Counted from the stretch's first letter, positions 1-8,672 are shown. The stretch is DNA of 64,000 nt from Microbacterium soli (GCF_039539005.1 NZ_BAABCP010000001.1:558001-622000), one strand, 5' to 3'. A program made the numbers and translations. Notes: generated by a model from the sequence alone, not told the origin.

Positions 1-12
1 GGCGAGGAGGAA

Positions 13-408
13 GTGCGGGCACGACTCGCAGCAGACGCCGCCTCGCGACACATGGGAGTCGAGATCACCAGCATCGGCGATGGATGCATAACCCTGCGCC
101 TCCCCCCGCAGCCGTGGATGATAAACGGCCATGGCATCCTCCACGGAGGTGCGATGTTCTGGCTCGGCGACACGGCGTTCGCGTTCCTGTCGGAGTCGCG
201 AGGTCGACCGGCTGTGACCCGCCAGGCGGGGATCACATACATCGCACCGCTGACCGTCGGGGATCAGCTTTACGCGACCGCACGGGAGAAAGCGCGATAT
301 GGGCGGAATTCCATCGTCGATGTCGACCTCCTGGATGCAGATGATGCCCTGATCGCCACGATGACGGTTCACGGCACCGATCTGCGGGAGCGACCGCCAC
401 AGGTGTGA
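13..408 (+). CDS. paaI: PaaI-type hotdog acyl-CoA thioesterase
   Basis: Encodes 131 residues with the hotdog-fold thioesterase pattern: a central helix segment reading GHGILHGGAMFWLGDTAFAF (residues 39-58) followed by antiparallel strands, the usual length for PaaI. PaaI hydrolyses hydroxyphenylacetyl-CoA and ring-opened CoA thioesters, freeing CoA when the phenylacetate pathway stalls. The GTG start at 13 is preceded by a good gaggagg ribosome site at 4-10. The gene lies at the left edge and is separated from paaABCDE by the helicase and toxin-like genes, so part of the paa regulon probably continues to the left. It converges with the helicase gene. The family call is firm; the substrate is inferred from sequence type and paa context. 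Confidence 0.8.
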   Translation: MRARLAADAASRHMGVEITSIGDGCITLRLPPQPWMINGHGILHGGAMFWLGDTAFAFLSESRGRPAVTRQAGITYIAPLTVGDQLYATAREKARYGRNSIVDVDLLDADDALIATMTVHGTDLRERPPQV

Positions 409-476
409 CTGGTCGTATGGCGCGGCCACGGGCAGCCCAGCCGGACAATGTATGCAAGCACCTGTTCGCGCCCGTG

Positions 477-2561
477 CTACCCCCGTAGACCCAGCACGAA
501 CGGGAGCACTGCCGTCGCTCCGGACTGCCGCAGCGTACGCGCAGCGATGGTGAGAGTCCAGCGGCTGTCAGCCAGGTCATCCACCAGCAGCACGGGGCCG
601 GCGGGCACCTGCAGCCCGTCGGCGGTGAACCGGTCCCACAGCCCCGCCACCCGGAACGCGCTGCTGCCACCGGGCGCGCCGGAGGGCCCGCCGCCCACGA
701 ACCCGAGTTCGCCCAGGTACGGCAGCCTGCCGACCTCGGCGAGGCCGCGCGCCAGTGAGCCGGTCAGCTGAGGCCGCGAGCGCGACGGCATCGCGACCAC
801 GGCGACGGGGCGCTCCTCCCAGCCCCAGCCGGCCAGCACGCGCACGCACGCGGCCAGCACCTGCGGCGCCACCGACCCGTCAGACGCCCCTGTCGCGAAC
901 AGCTCGCGCAGCGTGCCGCCCCACCCCAGGTCGGTCAGACGCGCCAGCGCACATCCCTCAGCAGCCTGCTCGTCCACGCCGATACGACCACGAACGGGGA
1001 TGCCGAGCCGATCCGCGCCGGTCGGCCACTGCCTGCGCGGCTCGACGGGCACACCCACACGGTCCAGCGACTCGGTGGCGATCGACGAGGCATCCGCCCC
1101 GACATCCGTCGGGAACCACTGGCCCGCGCAGTTGTCGCACCGCCCGCACGGCGCGGCCGTGGCGTCGTCCAGCGAGCGCTGCAGGAACTCCATGCGGCAT
1201 CCACCGGTCTGCTGGTACTCGATCATGTGCTGCTGCTCGGCCCGGCGCTCGGCGGCGATGCGCTCGTACCGCTCGGTATCGTATATCCAGGGCTCACCGG
1301 TGGCGATCCAGCCGCCCTGCACACGCTTCACAGCGCCGTCGACGTCGAGCACCTTCAGCAGCAGCTCGAGCGGCGTGCGGCGGATGTCGACCCTCGCCTC
1401 CAGCGCAGGCGTCGAGATCGGATCGCCGTCAAGAGCGGCGATCACCCGCTCGGCCCGCTCGCGGTCGGGCATGGATGCCGTGGCGAAGTAGCGCCAGATG
1501 TCCTTGTCCTCCGCGCCGGGCAGCAGCAGCACGTCGGCGCTCTCGGTGGCGCGACCCGCACGCCCGACCTGCTGGTAGTACGCCACCGGCGACGACGGCG
1601 CTCCCAGGTGCACCACGAACCCGAGGTCGGGCTTGTCGAAGCCCATGCCCAGCGCGCTGGTGGCGACGAGCGCCTTGACCTCGTTGCGCCCCAGCATCCC
1701 CTCGGACTCCTCGCGCTCATCGGCATCGGTCTGCCCGGTGTACGCGCGCACGTCGTGACCGTGCTCGCGCAGCAGCCGCGCCGTGTCGACGGCGGCCGCG
1801 ACCGTGAGCGTGTAGATGATTCCGGAACCGGGCAGGTCGTCCAGATGGCTGAGCAGCCAGGCCAGTCTGCTCGCCGAGTTCGGCAGCTGCAGCACCCCCA
1901 GCCGCAGGGATGCCCGTGCCAGAGGACCGCGGATCGTCAGCACGTCCGCACCGCCGAGCTGCTCGGCGACGTCCGCCACGACCCGGCTGTTGGCGGTGGC
2001 CGTGGTCGCGAGCACCGGCACGTCGGCGGGCATCTGCCCGATCAGATCGCGCAGGCGCCGGTAGTCGGGGCGGAAGTCGTGACCCCAGTCGCTGATGCAG
2101 TGCGCCTCGTCGACCACCAGCATCCCGATGCGCTGCACGAGCGTCGGCAGCCGCTGCTCGCGGAACGCCGGATTGTTCAGCCGCTCGGGTGAGACCAGCA
2201 GCACATCGACCTCGTCACGGTCGATCCGCTCAAGCACATCGGACCACTCGTGCGCATTGGTGGAGTTGATGGCCACCGCACGCACTCCCGCGCGTTCGGC
2301 CGCGCTGATCTGGTCTCGCATGAGCGCCAGCAGCGGCGAGACCAGCACCGTGGGCCCCGCTCCCTGCCGGCGCAGCAGCTGCGTTGCGACGAAGTACACC
2401 GCCGACTTGCCCCACCCGGTGCGCTGCACGACCAGCGCACGCCGCCGCTGCGCCACCAGCGCCTCGATGGCCTCGTACTGGCCGTCGTGGAAATCGGCAT
2501 CCGGGCGGCCGACGAGATCGCGGAGGGCGGCGAGCGCGGCGTCGCGGGTGGTGGAGGTCAC
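477..2561 (-). CDS. RecQ-family ATP-dependent DNA helicase with C-terminal phosphoribosyltransferase-like domain
   Basis: A 694-residue superfamily 2 helicase. Visible motifs are Walker A TGWGKS (48-53), the DEAH box (151-154), GMGFDKPD (near 305-312) and motif VI QVGRAGR (331-337). Four cysteines at about 455, 472, 475 and 478 form the RecQ zinc site. There is no clear HRDC domain. The last ~130 residues instead read like a type I phosphoribosyltransferase: a VVAMPSR strand, then VLLVDDLADSRWT near 657-669, which matches the PRPP loop except that the usual TG is SR. The role is inferred to be 3'-5' unwinding in repair or recombination. The start is GTG at 2561, divergent from the toxin-antitoxin-like pair. 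Confidence in the helicase is high; the function of the tail is unknown. Confidence 0.88.
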   Translation of the reverse strand: MTSTTRDAALAALRDLVGRPDADFHDGQYEAIEALVAQRRRALVVQRTGWGKSAVYFVATQLLRRQGAGPTVLVSPLLALMRDQISAAERAGVRAVAINSTNAHEWSDVLERIDRDEVDVLLVSPERLNNPAFREQRLPTLVQRIGMLVVDEAHCISDWGHDFRPDYRRLRDLIGQMPADVPVLATTATANSRVVADVAEQLGGADVLTIRGPLARASLRLGVLQLPNSASRLAWLLSHLDDLPGSGIIYTLTVAAAVDTARLLREHGHDVRAYTGQTDADEREESEGMLGRNEVKALVATSALGMGFDKPDLGFVVHLGAPSSPVAYYQQVGRAGRATESADVLLLPGAEDKDIWRYFATASMPDRERAERVIAALDGDPISTPALEARVDIRRTPLELLLKVLDVDGAVKRVQGGWIATGEPWIYDTERYERIAAERRAEQQHMIEYQQTGGCRMEFLQRSLDDATAAPCGRCDNCAGQWFPTDVGADASSIATESLDRVGVPVEPRRQWPTGADRLGIPVRGRIGVDEQAAEGCALARLTDLGWGGTLRELFATGASDGSVAPQVLAACVRVLAGWGWEERPVAVVAMPSRSRPQLTGSLARGLAEVGRLPYLGELGFVGGGPSGAPGGSSAFRVAGLWDRFTADGLQVPAGPVLLVDDLADSRWTLTIAARTLRQSGATAVLPFVLGLRG

Positions 2562-2603
2562 GCATCCACTCTGCCCGACGGCACCGACACGGCCAGACCT
2601 GCG

Positions 2604-2638
2604 TACAATAAACGTACGCGACGTACGTCACGTACGTC
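2604..2638 (+). promoter_or_regulatory. Promoter with three tandem 9-bp operator repeats before the Phd-like gene
   Basis: A good -10 (TACAAT, 2604-2609) is followed at once by three head-to-tail 9-bp units, acgtacgcg (2612-2620), acgtacgtc (2621-2629) and acgtacgtc (2630-2638). Each carries the self-complementary core CGTACG, and a further CGTAC lies at 2602-2606. No convincing -35 is visible. The array lies where the transcript would begin, 22 nt before the ATG, as expected for autorepression by a Phd/YefM-type antitoxin. The array is seen directly; its regulator is inferred. Confidence 0.6.
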
Positions 2639-2660
2639 ACACATCAGCTAAGAGGTCACC

Positions 2661-3086
2661 ATGAGCCAGCCCGCCATCGCCGACTATCCGTCGTACTCCA
2701 GCGCGCGCGCACACTTCAAGGATGTGCTCGACGCCACGGAGCGGGGCCGCTCCGTGACCGTGGCGCGCGAAGGACACGTCTCCGTGGTTGTCCAAGCCGA
2801 CCGTCTGCAGTCGTTCTTCTTCCACTCCGTGGCCCCTCGCGTCGAGCTGACCACGGAGGATGGCCGTGTGATCGCACTCATGTCGGGCCGCCCGTTCGCC
2901 TCCGAAGGTGCCACAGTCGATGATGCGCTCGACGACCTGATCCTGTCGCTTCGCGAGTACGCCGAGGACTGGGAGGCGCGGCTCCAGCAGGCCCCGAACC
3001 ACCGCGACAACTGGGCGCTGGTGCAGCTGATCAAGCTCTCCTCCGACGAGCAGCTCCTCAAGTGGTTCGAGCACGGCGGTGAGTGA
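2661..3086 (+). CDS. Phd/YefM-type antitoxin-like protein
   Basis: A 141-residue protein. Residues 10-55 match the prevent-host-death fold: [18 protein letters not shown], then [19 protein letters not shown]. The C-terminal half, with acidic helices around [18 protein letters not shown] and a [10 protein letters not shown] segment, is longer than in a minimal Phd and may hold the partner-binding region. The next gene starts inside it with an 8-nt overlap (GTG at 3079), the usual coupling of antitoxin and toxin. A tandem operator array lies just upstream, which fits autoregulation. The antitoxin role rests on fold pattern plus arrangement; no activity can be read from sequence. Confidence 0.72.
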   Translation: MSQPAIADYPSYSSARAHFKDVLDATERGRSVTVAREGHVSVVVQADRLQSFFFHSVAPRVELTTEDGRVIALMSGRPFASEGATVDDALDDLILSLREYAEDWEARLQQAPNHRDNWALVQLIKLSSDEQLLKWFEHGGE

Positions 3087-3540
3087 GAAGCATCCCGTCG
3101 CGACCCGCGAGGATCACGACGACTTCTGCCTTCACGAGGAGTGGGCACTCGTCCGCGGCGCGCACGGCCAGCCCGTCCGCCACCACCGCACGTACGAACT
3201 CCCATTGTGGGACGGCCGCATCCTGCGCACGCGCATCTCGCGGCCGATCGATCGCACCGGCTACGCGGCGAGCATGTGGTCGCACATCCTGCGCGAACAG
3301 CTCGAGGTGTCTGCAGACGCGTTCTGGTTCTGCGTGCGAAAGCACATCAGACCCGAGCGCGGCGAGCCGAAGCCCACTCCCCCGCGCAAGTCGGTGCCGC
3401 TCCACCTCGTCAGGGAACTCTCAAGGCTCGGCATCCCCGAGACCGAGATCCTGGAGCTGGATGCCGCGGAAGCCGCTCAGCGGCATGCGCAGCTGCTGGC
3501 GGGCCAGCAGACTCCACCCGGGCATAGCCTGTCATCATGA
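3079..3540 (+). CDS. Putative toxin-like partner (cytotoxic translational repressor type)
   Basis: A 153-residue basic protein translationally coupled to the Phd-like gene by an 8-nt overlap, with a GTG start. The middle has a strand-rich stretch with [13 protein letters not shown] and a helical [20 protein letters not shown] segment. It resembles a group of actinobacterial proteins usually described as cytotoxic translational repressors of toxin-antitoxin systems. I cannot see canonical RelE catalytic residues with certainty. Partner position, size and operator context make it the likely toxin. If it is not toxic, the pair could be a small autoregulated DNA-binding module. The next gene overlaps its stop by 4 nt. 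Confidence 0.5.
   Translation: MSEKHPVATREDHDDFCLHEEWALVRGAHGQPVRHHRTYELPLWDGRILRTRISRPIDRTGYAASMWSHILREQLEVSADAFWFCVRKHIRPERGEPKPTPPRKSVPLHLVRELSRLGIPETEILELDAAEAAQRHAQLLAGQQTPPGHSLSS
3525..3536 (+). promoter_or_regulatory. Leaderless-type -10 element before 3537
   Basis: TAGCCT (3525-3530) lies exactly 6 nt before the ATG at 3537, the spacing that places the transcription start on the A of the start codon. It suggests that the small hypothetical gene can be transcribed on its own as a leaderless message as well as by read-through from the toxin-like gene. No -35 is evident. Confidence 0.45.
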
Positions 3541-3956
3541 TCAGTCGCGAGCTCGCCGTCGCCCTGCGCGACGCGGGTCTGGTGTGGCATCCGGCATCCG
3601 GCGACCGCTTCCAGCTCGATCTGCCCGAGGACGTCGAATCCGAGATCGAGGCCGAGACGTACACGGTCAGCGAGATGACCATCGAGGCGCGCTGCACGCC
3701 CAGCGGCACCGACCTCGCCTTCAACGGGACGACGGAGTGGGCACTGGATGCCGTGGAGCTGGCCGACGCCGTCTGGATGCCGTCCGAGCACCAGCTGCGC
3801 GACCTGCTGCGCGGCACCTTCCGCAGCCTCACACGACTGCAGGACACGTTCGAGGTCGAGATCGAGATCAACGACGAGCGGCTGCGCTTCCAGCATCCGG
3901 ATCCCGCCGAGGCATACGGTCTGGCGCTGCGGGAGCTCATCTCCCGCTCGTCGTGA
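3537..3956 (+). CDS. Conserved hypothetical protein
   Basis: A 139-residue acidic, soluble protein that I cannot assign. It starts [17 protein letters not shown] and alternates strands and helices, with no membrane segment, signal peptide or cysteine pair. [15 protein letters not shown] followed by [10 protein letters not shown] looks like a strand-helix unit. The ATG overlaps the toxin-like stop as ATGA. A TAGCCT -10 sits 6 nt upstream, so it may be expressed separately as a leaderless mRNA. Nothing ties it functionally to the toxin-antitoxin-like pair or to the paa operon that follows. It could be a small stand-alone protein of Microbacteriaceae. Confidence 0.6.
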   Translation: MISRELAVALRDAGLVWHPASGDRFQLDLPEDVESEIEAETYTVSEMTIEARCTPSGTDLAFNGTTEWALDAVELADAVWMPSEHQLRDLLRGTFRSLTRLQDTFEVEIEINDERLRFQHPDPAEAYGLALRELISRSS

Positions 3957-3961
3957 CCCGC

Positions 3962-3990
3962 TTGCACGTACTCCACGACCGTGCGACAAT
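3962..3990 (+). promoter_or_regulatory. Promoter of the paa operon
   Basis: TTGCAC (3962-3967) and GACAAT (3985-3990) are separated by exactly 17 nt and form a plausible housekeeping-sigma promoter. The start point would fall near 3997, inside the palindromic operator at 3995-4011 and about 37 nt before the paaA ATG. Confidence 0.6.
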
Positions 3991-3994
3991 TACC

Positions 3995-4011
3995 TTACGA
4001 TCGGTCAGTAA
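3995..4011. promoter_or_regulatory. Probable PaaR-type (TetR family) operator
   Basis: TTACGATCGGTCAGTAA is an imperfect palindrome (TTAC...GTAA arms with a gatcggtc core) over the predicted start of transcription of paaA. Actinobacterial and other Gram-positive paa operons are controlled by a TetR-type PaaR released by phenylacetyl-CoA, and this site has the right form and position. No paaR gene is in the window, so the regulator must lie elsewhere, perhaps left of paaI. Confidence 0.5.
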
Positions 4012-4033
4012 AGCAAACGCCGAGGAGTCGAAG

Positions 4034-5008
4034 ATGACCGCACCCGCAGATCTCTCCATAGTGGACGATGCCGATGCGCTGGCGCGCTTCGACGACCACG
4101 TCGCGCACGAGCAACGCATCGAGCCCCGCGACTGGATGCCGGAGGCGTACCGCAGGACGCTGATCCGGCAGATCTCGCAGCACGCGCACTCCGAGATCAT
4201 CGGCATGCAGCCCGAGGGCAACTGGATCACCCGCGCCCCGAGCCTGAAGCGCAAAGCCATCCTCATGGCCAAGGTGCAGGACGAGGCCGGTCACGGCCTG
4301 TACCTGTACTCCGCCGCGCAGACGCTCGGGATCACGCGCGATGAGATGACGCGGCAGCTCATCGAGGGCAGGGCCAAGTACTCCTCGATCTTCAACTATC
4401 CCACCCCCACCTGGGCCGACATGGGGGCGATCGGCTGGCTGGTCGACGGTGCGGCCATCGTCAACCAGGTGCCGCTGTGCCGCTGCTCCTACGGCCCCTA
4501 CGGGCGGGCGATGGTGCGCATCTGCAAAGAGGAGTCCTTCCATCAGCGCCAGGGGTTCGAGATCCTGCTGACCCTCATGCAGGGCACGCAGGAGCAGCGC
4601 GAGATGGCGCAGGATGCCGTGAACCGCTGGTACTGGCCGTCGCTCATGATGTTCGGACCGCCGGACGACCAGTCGCCCAACTCCGCGCAGTCGATGGCCT
4701 GGCGGATCAAGCGCTTCTCCAACGATGAGCTGCGCCAGCGCTTCGTCGGCATGCTCGTGCCGCAGGCCGAGATCCTGGGTATCACGCTGCCGGACCCCGA
4801 CCTGCGCTGGGACGAGGAGACGCAGCGCTATGAGATGGGCGAGATCGACTGGGACGAGTTCTTCCAGGTGCTGAGGGGCAACGGCCCGTGCAATGCGGAG
4901 CGCATCGAGCGCCGCCGCACCGCGCATGAAGAAGGCGCATGGGTGCGCGAGGCCGCCGCCGAGTACGCCCGGAAGCAGGCGCAGCGCGCAGAAGGGCGGG
5001 TGGCATGA
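4034..5008 (+). CDS. paaA: 1,2-phenylacetyl-CoA epoxidase, catalytic subunit A
   Basis: A 324-residue subunit A of the soluble diiron monooxygenase that converts phenylacetyl-CoA to its ring 1,2-epoxide with O2 and electrons from PaaE. Diiron ligands are visible in two ExxH pairs: [16 protein letters not shown] and [12 protein letters not shown]. The family start pattern ([21 protein letters not shown]) is complete. The ATG at 4034 follows a cgaggag ribosome site and the promoter/operator at 3962-4011. It is the first gene of a run in which paaA, B, C, D and E overlap by 1 to 4 nt, ensuring coupled translation. Assignment is firm. Confidence 0.96.
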   Translation: MTAPADLSIVDDADALARFDDHVAHEQRIEPRDWMPEAYRRTLIRQISQHAHSEIIGMQPEGNWITRAPSLKRKAILMAKVQDEAGHGLYLYSAAQTLGITRDEMTRQLIEGRAKYSSIFNYPTPTWADMGAIGWLVDGAAIVNQVPLCRCSYGPYGRAMVRICKEESFHQRQGFEILLTLMQGTQEQREMAQDAVNRWYWPSLMMFGPPDDQSPNSAQSMAWRIKRFSNDELRQRFVGMLVPQAEILGITLPDPDLRWDEETQRYEMGEIDWDEFFQVLRGNGPCNAERIERRRTAHEEGAWVREAAAEYARKQAQRAEGRVA

Positions 5009-5313
5009 TGGTCGCGCCCGGCGGATCCCCCGAGGAGACCTGGCCGCTGTGGGAGGTGTTCGTGAGAGCCAACCGGGGCCTGAACCATGTGCACGTCGGC
5101 TCGCTGCACGCACCGGATGCGAGCATGGCCGTGCGCAACGCCCGTGACCTGTACACGCGTCGCAACGAGGGCGTGTCCATCTGGGTGGTGCCCGCGGATG
5201 CCATCACCACGAGCGACCCCGACGACAAGGGCGCGTTCTTCGAGAGCCCGGCGGGGAAGAACTATCGTCACGCCGTGTACTACACGGCATCCGAGGGGGT
5301 GCCGCACCTGTGA
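5005..5313 (+). CDS. paaB: 1,2-phenylacetyl-CoA epoxidase, subunit B
   Basis: A 102-residue small structural subunit with the conserved pattern [20 protein letters not shown] followed by [16 protein letters not shown] and IWVVPADAI. PaaB bridges PaaA-PaaC units in the epoxidase complex. Its start overlaps the paaA stop: ATGATG at 5005-5010 offers two adjacent methionines, and the first overlaps the TGA by 3 nt. It overlaps paaC by 4 nt (GTGA). The length matches E. coli PaaB closely. Confidence 0.95.
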   Translation: MMVAPGGSPEETWPLWEVFVRANRGLNHVHVGSLHAPDASMAVRNARDLYTRRNEGVSIWVVPADAITTSDPDDKGAFFESPAGKNYRHAVYYTASEGVPHL

Positions 5314-6131
5314 CCGCCTCCCCCGACGTCCACGTCTCCGTCGACGAGCTGCAGCTGGCGTCCGAACTCGCCGGCGGGCAGGCCCGCGCGGCATCCGCCG
5401 ATATCGCCGAATACGCCCTGTGGCTGGGCGACGACGCGCTGATCCTCTCCCAGCAGCTGGGCGCGTGGATCTCCCGCGCCCCCGAGCTGGAGGAGGACGT
5501 GGCGCTGACCAACATCGCCCTGGACCTGCTGGGGCACGCCCGCTCCCTGCTGCGGTACGCCGGTTCCTGGGACGGCCGCAGCGAGGACGATCTGGCGTAC
5601 TTCCGCGACGAGCCGGAGTTCCGCAGCGCCTGGATCATGGAGCAGCCCAACGGGGACTTCGCCCAGACCATCGCCCGCCAGCTGATCGCATCCGTCTACA
5701 TGTACGAGCTGTACACGGCGCTGCGCGCCTCGACCGACGACACCTTCGCCGCGATCGCGGAGAAGGCCGTCAAAGAGGTCGACTACCACCGCGACCACGC
5801 CGTGCAGTGGGTGCTGCGCCTGGCCGACGGCACCGACGTCTCGCGCGAGAAGATCATCCGGGCCCTGCGGGACGTCTGGCCGTACGCGGACGAGCTGTTC
5901 CGCGACGAGCCGCTCATCGACCGCCTGGGCGACGCCGCCGCGCGTCCGTCGGCGCTGCGCGCCGGCTTCGACGCCGTCATCGACGAGGTCCTCGCCGAGG
6001 CGCGGCTCGCACGCCCCGACATCGCCGCCTCCCGTGCGGGCGGACGCCACGGCGCGCATGCCACGCCGATGGGGCATCTGCTGGCCGAGATGCAGGTGCT
6101 GGCCCGACGGCATCCGGGAGCGACGTGGTGA
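5310..6131 (+). CDS. paaC: 1,2-phenylacetyl-CoA epoxidase, structural subunit C
   Basis: A 273-residue helical subunit of the ferritin-like fold that pairs with PaaA but carries no functional diiron centre. Conserved features include DDALILSQQLGAWISRAPELEED near residues 33-55 and EVDYHRDHAVQWVLRLADGT near 155-175. The GTG start overlaps the paaB stop (GTGA at 5310-5313). Family assignment is secure from sequence and operon position. The C-terminal region is a little longer than in enterobacterial PaaC. Confidence 0.95.
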   Translation: MTASPDVHVSVDELQLASELAGGQARAASADIAEYALWLGDDALILSQQLGAWISRAPELEEDVALTNIALDLLGHARSLLRYAGSWDGRSEDDLAYFRDEPEFRSAWIMEQPNGDFAQTIARQLIASVYMYELYTALRASTDDTFAAIAEKAVKEVDYHRDHAVQWVLRLADGTDVSREKIIRALRDVWPYADELFRDEPLIDRLGDAAARPSALRAGFDAVIDEVLAEARLARPDIAASRAGGRHGAHATPMGHLLAEMQVLARRHPGATW

Positions 6132-6649
6132 CCCCCATGGCCGCCGCCCGTCTCGACACCGCAGCGCTCGCGAGCCGCGCGCGCGAGGTCGCCGCGCGCG
6201 TGACCGACCCCGAGATCCCCGTGCTGACCATCGCGGACCTCGGCGTCCTGCGGGAGGTCACCGCGGACGACACCGGCCGCGTGACCGTCGACATCACCCC
6301 CACCTACAGCGGATGCCCGGCCATGGACGCCATCCGCGACGACGTGGTCCTCGCGCTCACCGCGGAGGGCTTCGACGACGTCGAGGTGCGCCTGGTGCTC
6401 TCGCCCGCCTGGACCACCGACTGGATGAGCGAGGAGGGCAGACGCAAGCTCACCGAGTTCGGCATCGCCCCGCCCACCGGCAGAGCCGCCCACCGGCAGG
6501 GTCCGATCCGGCTCACGCTCGCGGTCAAGTGCCCGCACTGCGGTTCGCCGAGCACTCGCGAAGTGTCCCACTTCGGCTCCACGTCCTGCAAGGCGCTCTA
6601 CGAGTGCCGGGAGTGCCTGGAACCGTTCGACCATTTCAAGGCGATCTGA
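6128..6649 (+). CDS. paaD: PaaD, Fe-S/metal-centre maturation factor for phenylacetyl-CoA epoxidase
   Basis: A 173-residue protein with an N-terminal DUF59/MIP18 domain (VTDPEIPVLTIADLGVLREV; the single Cys lies in TYSGCPAMDA) and a C-terminal zinc-ribbon-like motif of CPHCGS followed by CKALYECREC. DUF59 proteins assist assembly or repair of iron centres, and PaaD is needed for an active PaaABCE complex in vivo. The GTG start at 6128 overlaps the paaC stop by 4 nt. A later in-frame ATG (6137) is possible, but the GTGA overlap matches the rest of the operon. Confidence 0.93.
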   Translation: MTPMAAARLDTAALASRAREVAARVTDPEIPVLTIADLGVLREVTADDTGRVTVDITPTYSGCPAMDAIRDDVVLALTAEGFDDVEVRLVLSPAWTTDWMSEEGRRKLTEFGIAPPTGRAAHRQGPIRLTLAVKCPHCGSPSTREVSHFGSTSCKALYECRECLEPFDHFKAI

Positions 6650-7812
6650 TGTCCCTGTTCCGCTTCCCCCCCACGACCGCCCCGGACCGCCCGGCCGCAC
6701 GCCCGGTCGGCGACCGGCATCGCGCGCGCTTCCACACGCTCACCGTCTCCGAGGTGCGCCGGCTCACCGACGACGCCGTCGAAGTCGGCTTCACGGTGCC
6801 CGCCGAGCTCGCCGATGACTACGCGTACCTCCCCGGTCAGTACGTCGCTCTGCGGGTGCACCTCGACGGCGCCGAGGTGCGCCGGTCGTACTCGCTGTGC
6901 CGACCGCCCGCACCCGTGCGCGACGGCGCGACCAGCCTGGCCGTGGCCGTCAAGCGCGACGAGGGCGGGCTGTTCTCCACCTGGGCGCAGACCGAACTGC
7001 ATCCGGGCTTCGAGATCGACGTGATGAGCCCGCAGGGCACCTTCACCTCCGACCTCGACGAGCTGGCGGGCGCGCACGTCGTCGGCATCGCGGCCGGCTC
7101 GGGCATCACGCCCATGATGGCGCTGGCGCGCAACCTGCTCGCGGCATCCGACAGCACCCGGTTCACGCTGCTGTACACCAACAAGTCCACGAGCGACGTG
7201 ATGTTCCTCGAGGACCTCGCAGACCTGAAGGACCGCCACCCCACCCGACTGGTGCTGCACCACGTGCTCTCCCGCGAACAGCGCACGGCACCGCTGCTGT
7301 CGGGACGCATCGACGAGAAGCGGCTGCGCACCATCCTGGACGCCCTGATCCTCCCCGCCACCGTCGACGAGTGGTTCCTGTGCGGCCCTCTGGCCCTGGT
7401 GGATCTGTGCCGGGAGGTGCTCGCCGACATCGACGTGCCGCGCGAGCGCATCCGCTTCGAGCTGTTCACCACCGGCGACACCCCCGCCGAACGCGGCCCG
7501 CGCCGCGTCGAAGTCAAGGCGGGTCAGAAGACGCACCGGATCGAGATCAACCTGGACGGCGTGTCCTCGACCGTGGAGAGCCCCGTCGACGCGCACGAGT
7601 CCGTGCTCAACGCCGCGCTGCGCGTACGGCCGGACACGCCGTTCGCGTGCTCGGGGGGTGTGTGCGGCACGTGCCGCGCCCGCGTGCTGGAGGGCAGCGT
7701 GACCATGACGGAGAACTACGCGCTGGAGCCCGACGAGCTCGAACGCGGCTACGTGCTCACCTGTCAATCCCACCCCACCAGCGACAGACTCGTCGTCGAC
7801 TACGACGTGTGA
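6649..7812 (+). CDS. paaE: 1,2-phenylacetyl-CoA epoxidase reductase subunit E
   Basis: A 387-residue electron-transfer subunit. The N-terminal ferredoxin-NADP reductase half shows the FAD motif RRSYSLC and the nucleotide-binding GIAAGSGITPMMALARN. The C-terminal plant-type 2Fe-2S domain has CSGGVCGTCRARVLEG, with the fourth cysteine in LTCQSHP. It passes electrons from NADPH to the PaaA diiron site. The ATG at 6649 shares one base with the paaD stop (TGATG). Followed after 44 nt by paaG. Confidence 0.95.
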   Translation: MSLFRFPPTTAPDRPAARPVGDRHRARFHTLTVSEVRRLTDDAVEVGFTVPAELADDYAYLPGQYVALRVHLDGAEVRRSYSLCRPPAPVRDGATSLAVAVKRDEGGLFSTWAQTELHPGFEIDVMSPQGTFTSDLDELAGAHVVGIAAGSGITPMMALARNLLAASDSTRFTLLYTNKSTSDVMFLEDLADLKDRHPTRLVLHHVLSREQRTAPLLSGRIDEKRLRTILDALILPATVDEWFLCGPLALVDLCREVLADIDVPRERIRFELFTTGDTPAERGPRRVEVKAGQKTHRIEINLDGVSSTVESPVDAHESVLNAALRVRPDTPFACSGGVCGTCRARVLEGSVTMTENYALEPDELERGYVLTCQSHPTSDRLVVDYDV

Positions 7813-7856
7813 CCCGTACCCGCCGGTACGCACCGGCCGGTCCGAGAGGAGCATCC

Positions 7857-8627
7857 ATGATCGATCTGACCGTCGCGGACGACGTCGCGCACATCACGCT
7901 CAACTCGCCCTCCCGGCGCAATGCCCTCGACGAGCAGGCGCTGCGCGACCTGGGCGATGCCTACGACGAGGCCGAACGGGCCGGGGTCCGCGCGCTCGTG
8001 CTGAGCGGGGAGGGCCGCGCCTTCTGCGCCGGCCGCGACATCTCCGACGTCGATCCGCGCGACGACGACGTGCTCGGCTACCTGGACGGGCTGCTCACGC
8101 CGCTGCTGCGGCGCATGTCGGCCTTCCCCGCCCCGACGTTCGCGGCCGCGCACGGCGGATGCCTGGGAGTGGGCCTGGGACTGCTCATCGCGACGGATGT
8201 CGTGTACGTCGCCGAGACCGCACGGATCGGCTCCCCGTTCGCCGCCCTGGGCGCGCTGCTGGACTCCGGTGGGCACGCGCTGTTCCTGGATCGGCTCGGC
8301 GCGCACCGCACGCTCGACCTCATCTACACGGGGCGGCTGATGACGGGGGCGGAGGCCGTGGCCGCCGGCCTGTTCTCGCGGGTGCTTCCCGACAGCGAGG
8401 TGCTGCACGCGACGATGGATGCCGCCGCGGCGGCCGCACGAGGCGCGACGGCGGCCTTCCTGGCCAGCAAGCGGCTGATCGCGCGCATCCGTGATGAGCG
8501 CCTGGCGCTGTGGGACGCGATACGGCTCGAGAGCGCCGCGCAGGCCGAGCTGCGCGACACCTCCGACTACCGGGAGGGCTTCGCCGCGTTCCAGCAGAAG
8601 CGCCCGCCGGTGTTCACCGGGCGCTGA
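7857..8627 (+). CDS. paaG: PaaG-type 1,2-epoxyphenylacetyl-CoA isomerase (crotonase fold)
   Basis: A 256-residue crotonase. Both catalytic glutamates of a true hydratase are absent (the GVGLGLLIATD segment has Gly where hydratases have Glu). The isomerase aspartate is present in GALLDSGG, the position of Asp136 in E. coli PaaG, and the C-terminus DYREGFAAFQQKRPPVFTGR is nearly the PaaG signature. It should convert the epoxide to the seven-membered oxepin-CoA and shift double bonds later in the pathway. The ATG at 7857 has an agagga ribosome site. It sits directly behind paaE, so it is probably co-transcribed. Confidence 0.87.
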   Translation: MIDLTVADDVAHITLNSPSRRNALDEQALRDLGDAYDEAERAGVRALVLSGEGRAFCAGRDISDVDPRDDDVLGYLDGLLTPLLRRMSAFPAPTFAAAHGGCLGVGLGLLIATDVVYVAETARIGSPFAALGALLDSGGHALFLDRLGAHRTLDLIYTGRLMTGAEAVAAGLFSRVLPDSEVLHATMDAAAAAARGATAAFLASKRLIARIRDERLALWDAIRLESAAQAELRDTSDYREGFAAFQQKRPPVFTGR

Positions 8628-8672
8628 GGGTCCCTGCCCTTCCCCGGGTGCCGCGGGCGGTGGCGTTCCCGG

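Noticed and set aside
1227..2192. Long open frame on the plus strand inside the helicase gene
   Set aside because: It is the antisense shadow of a GC-rich gene. The minus-strand frame carries all helicase motifs, and this one has no family signature or ribosome site.
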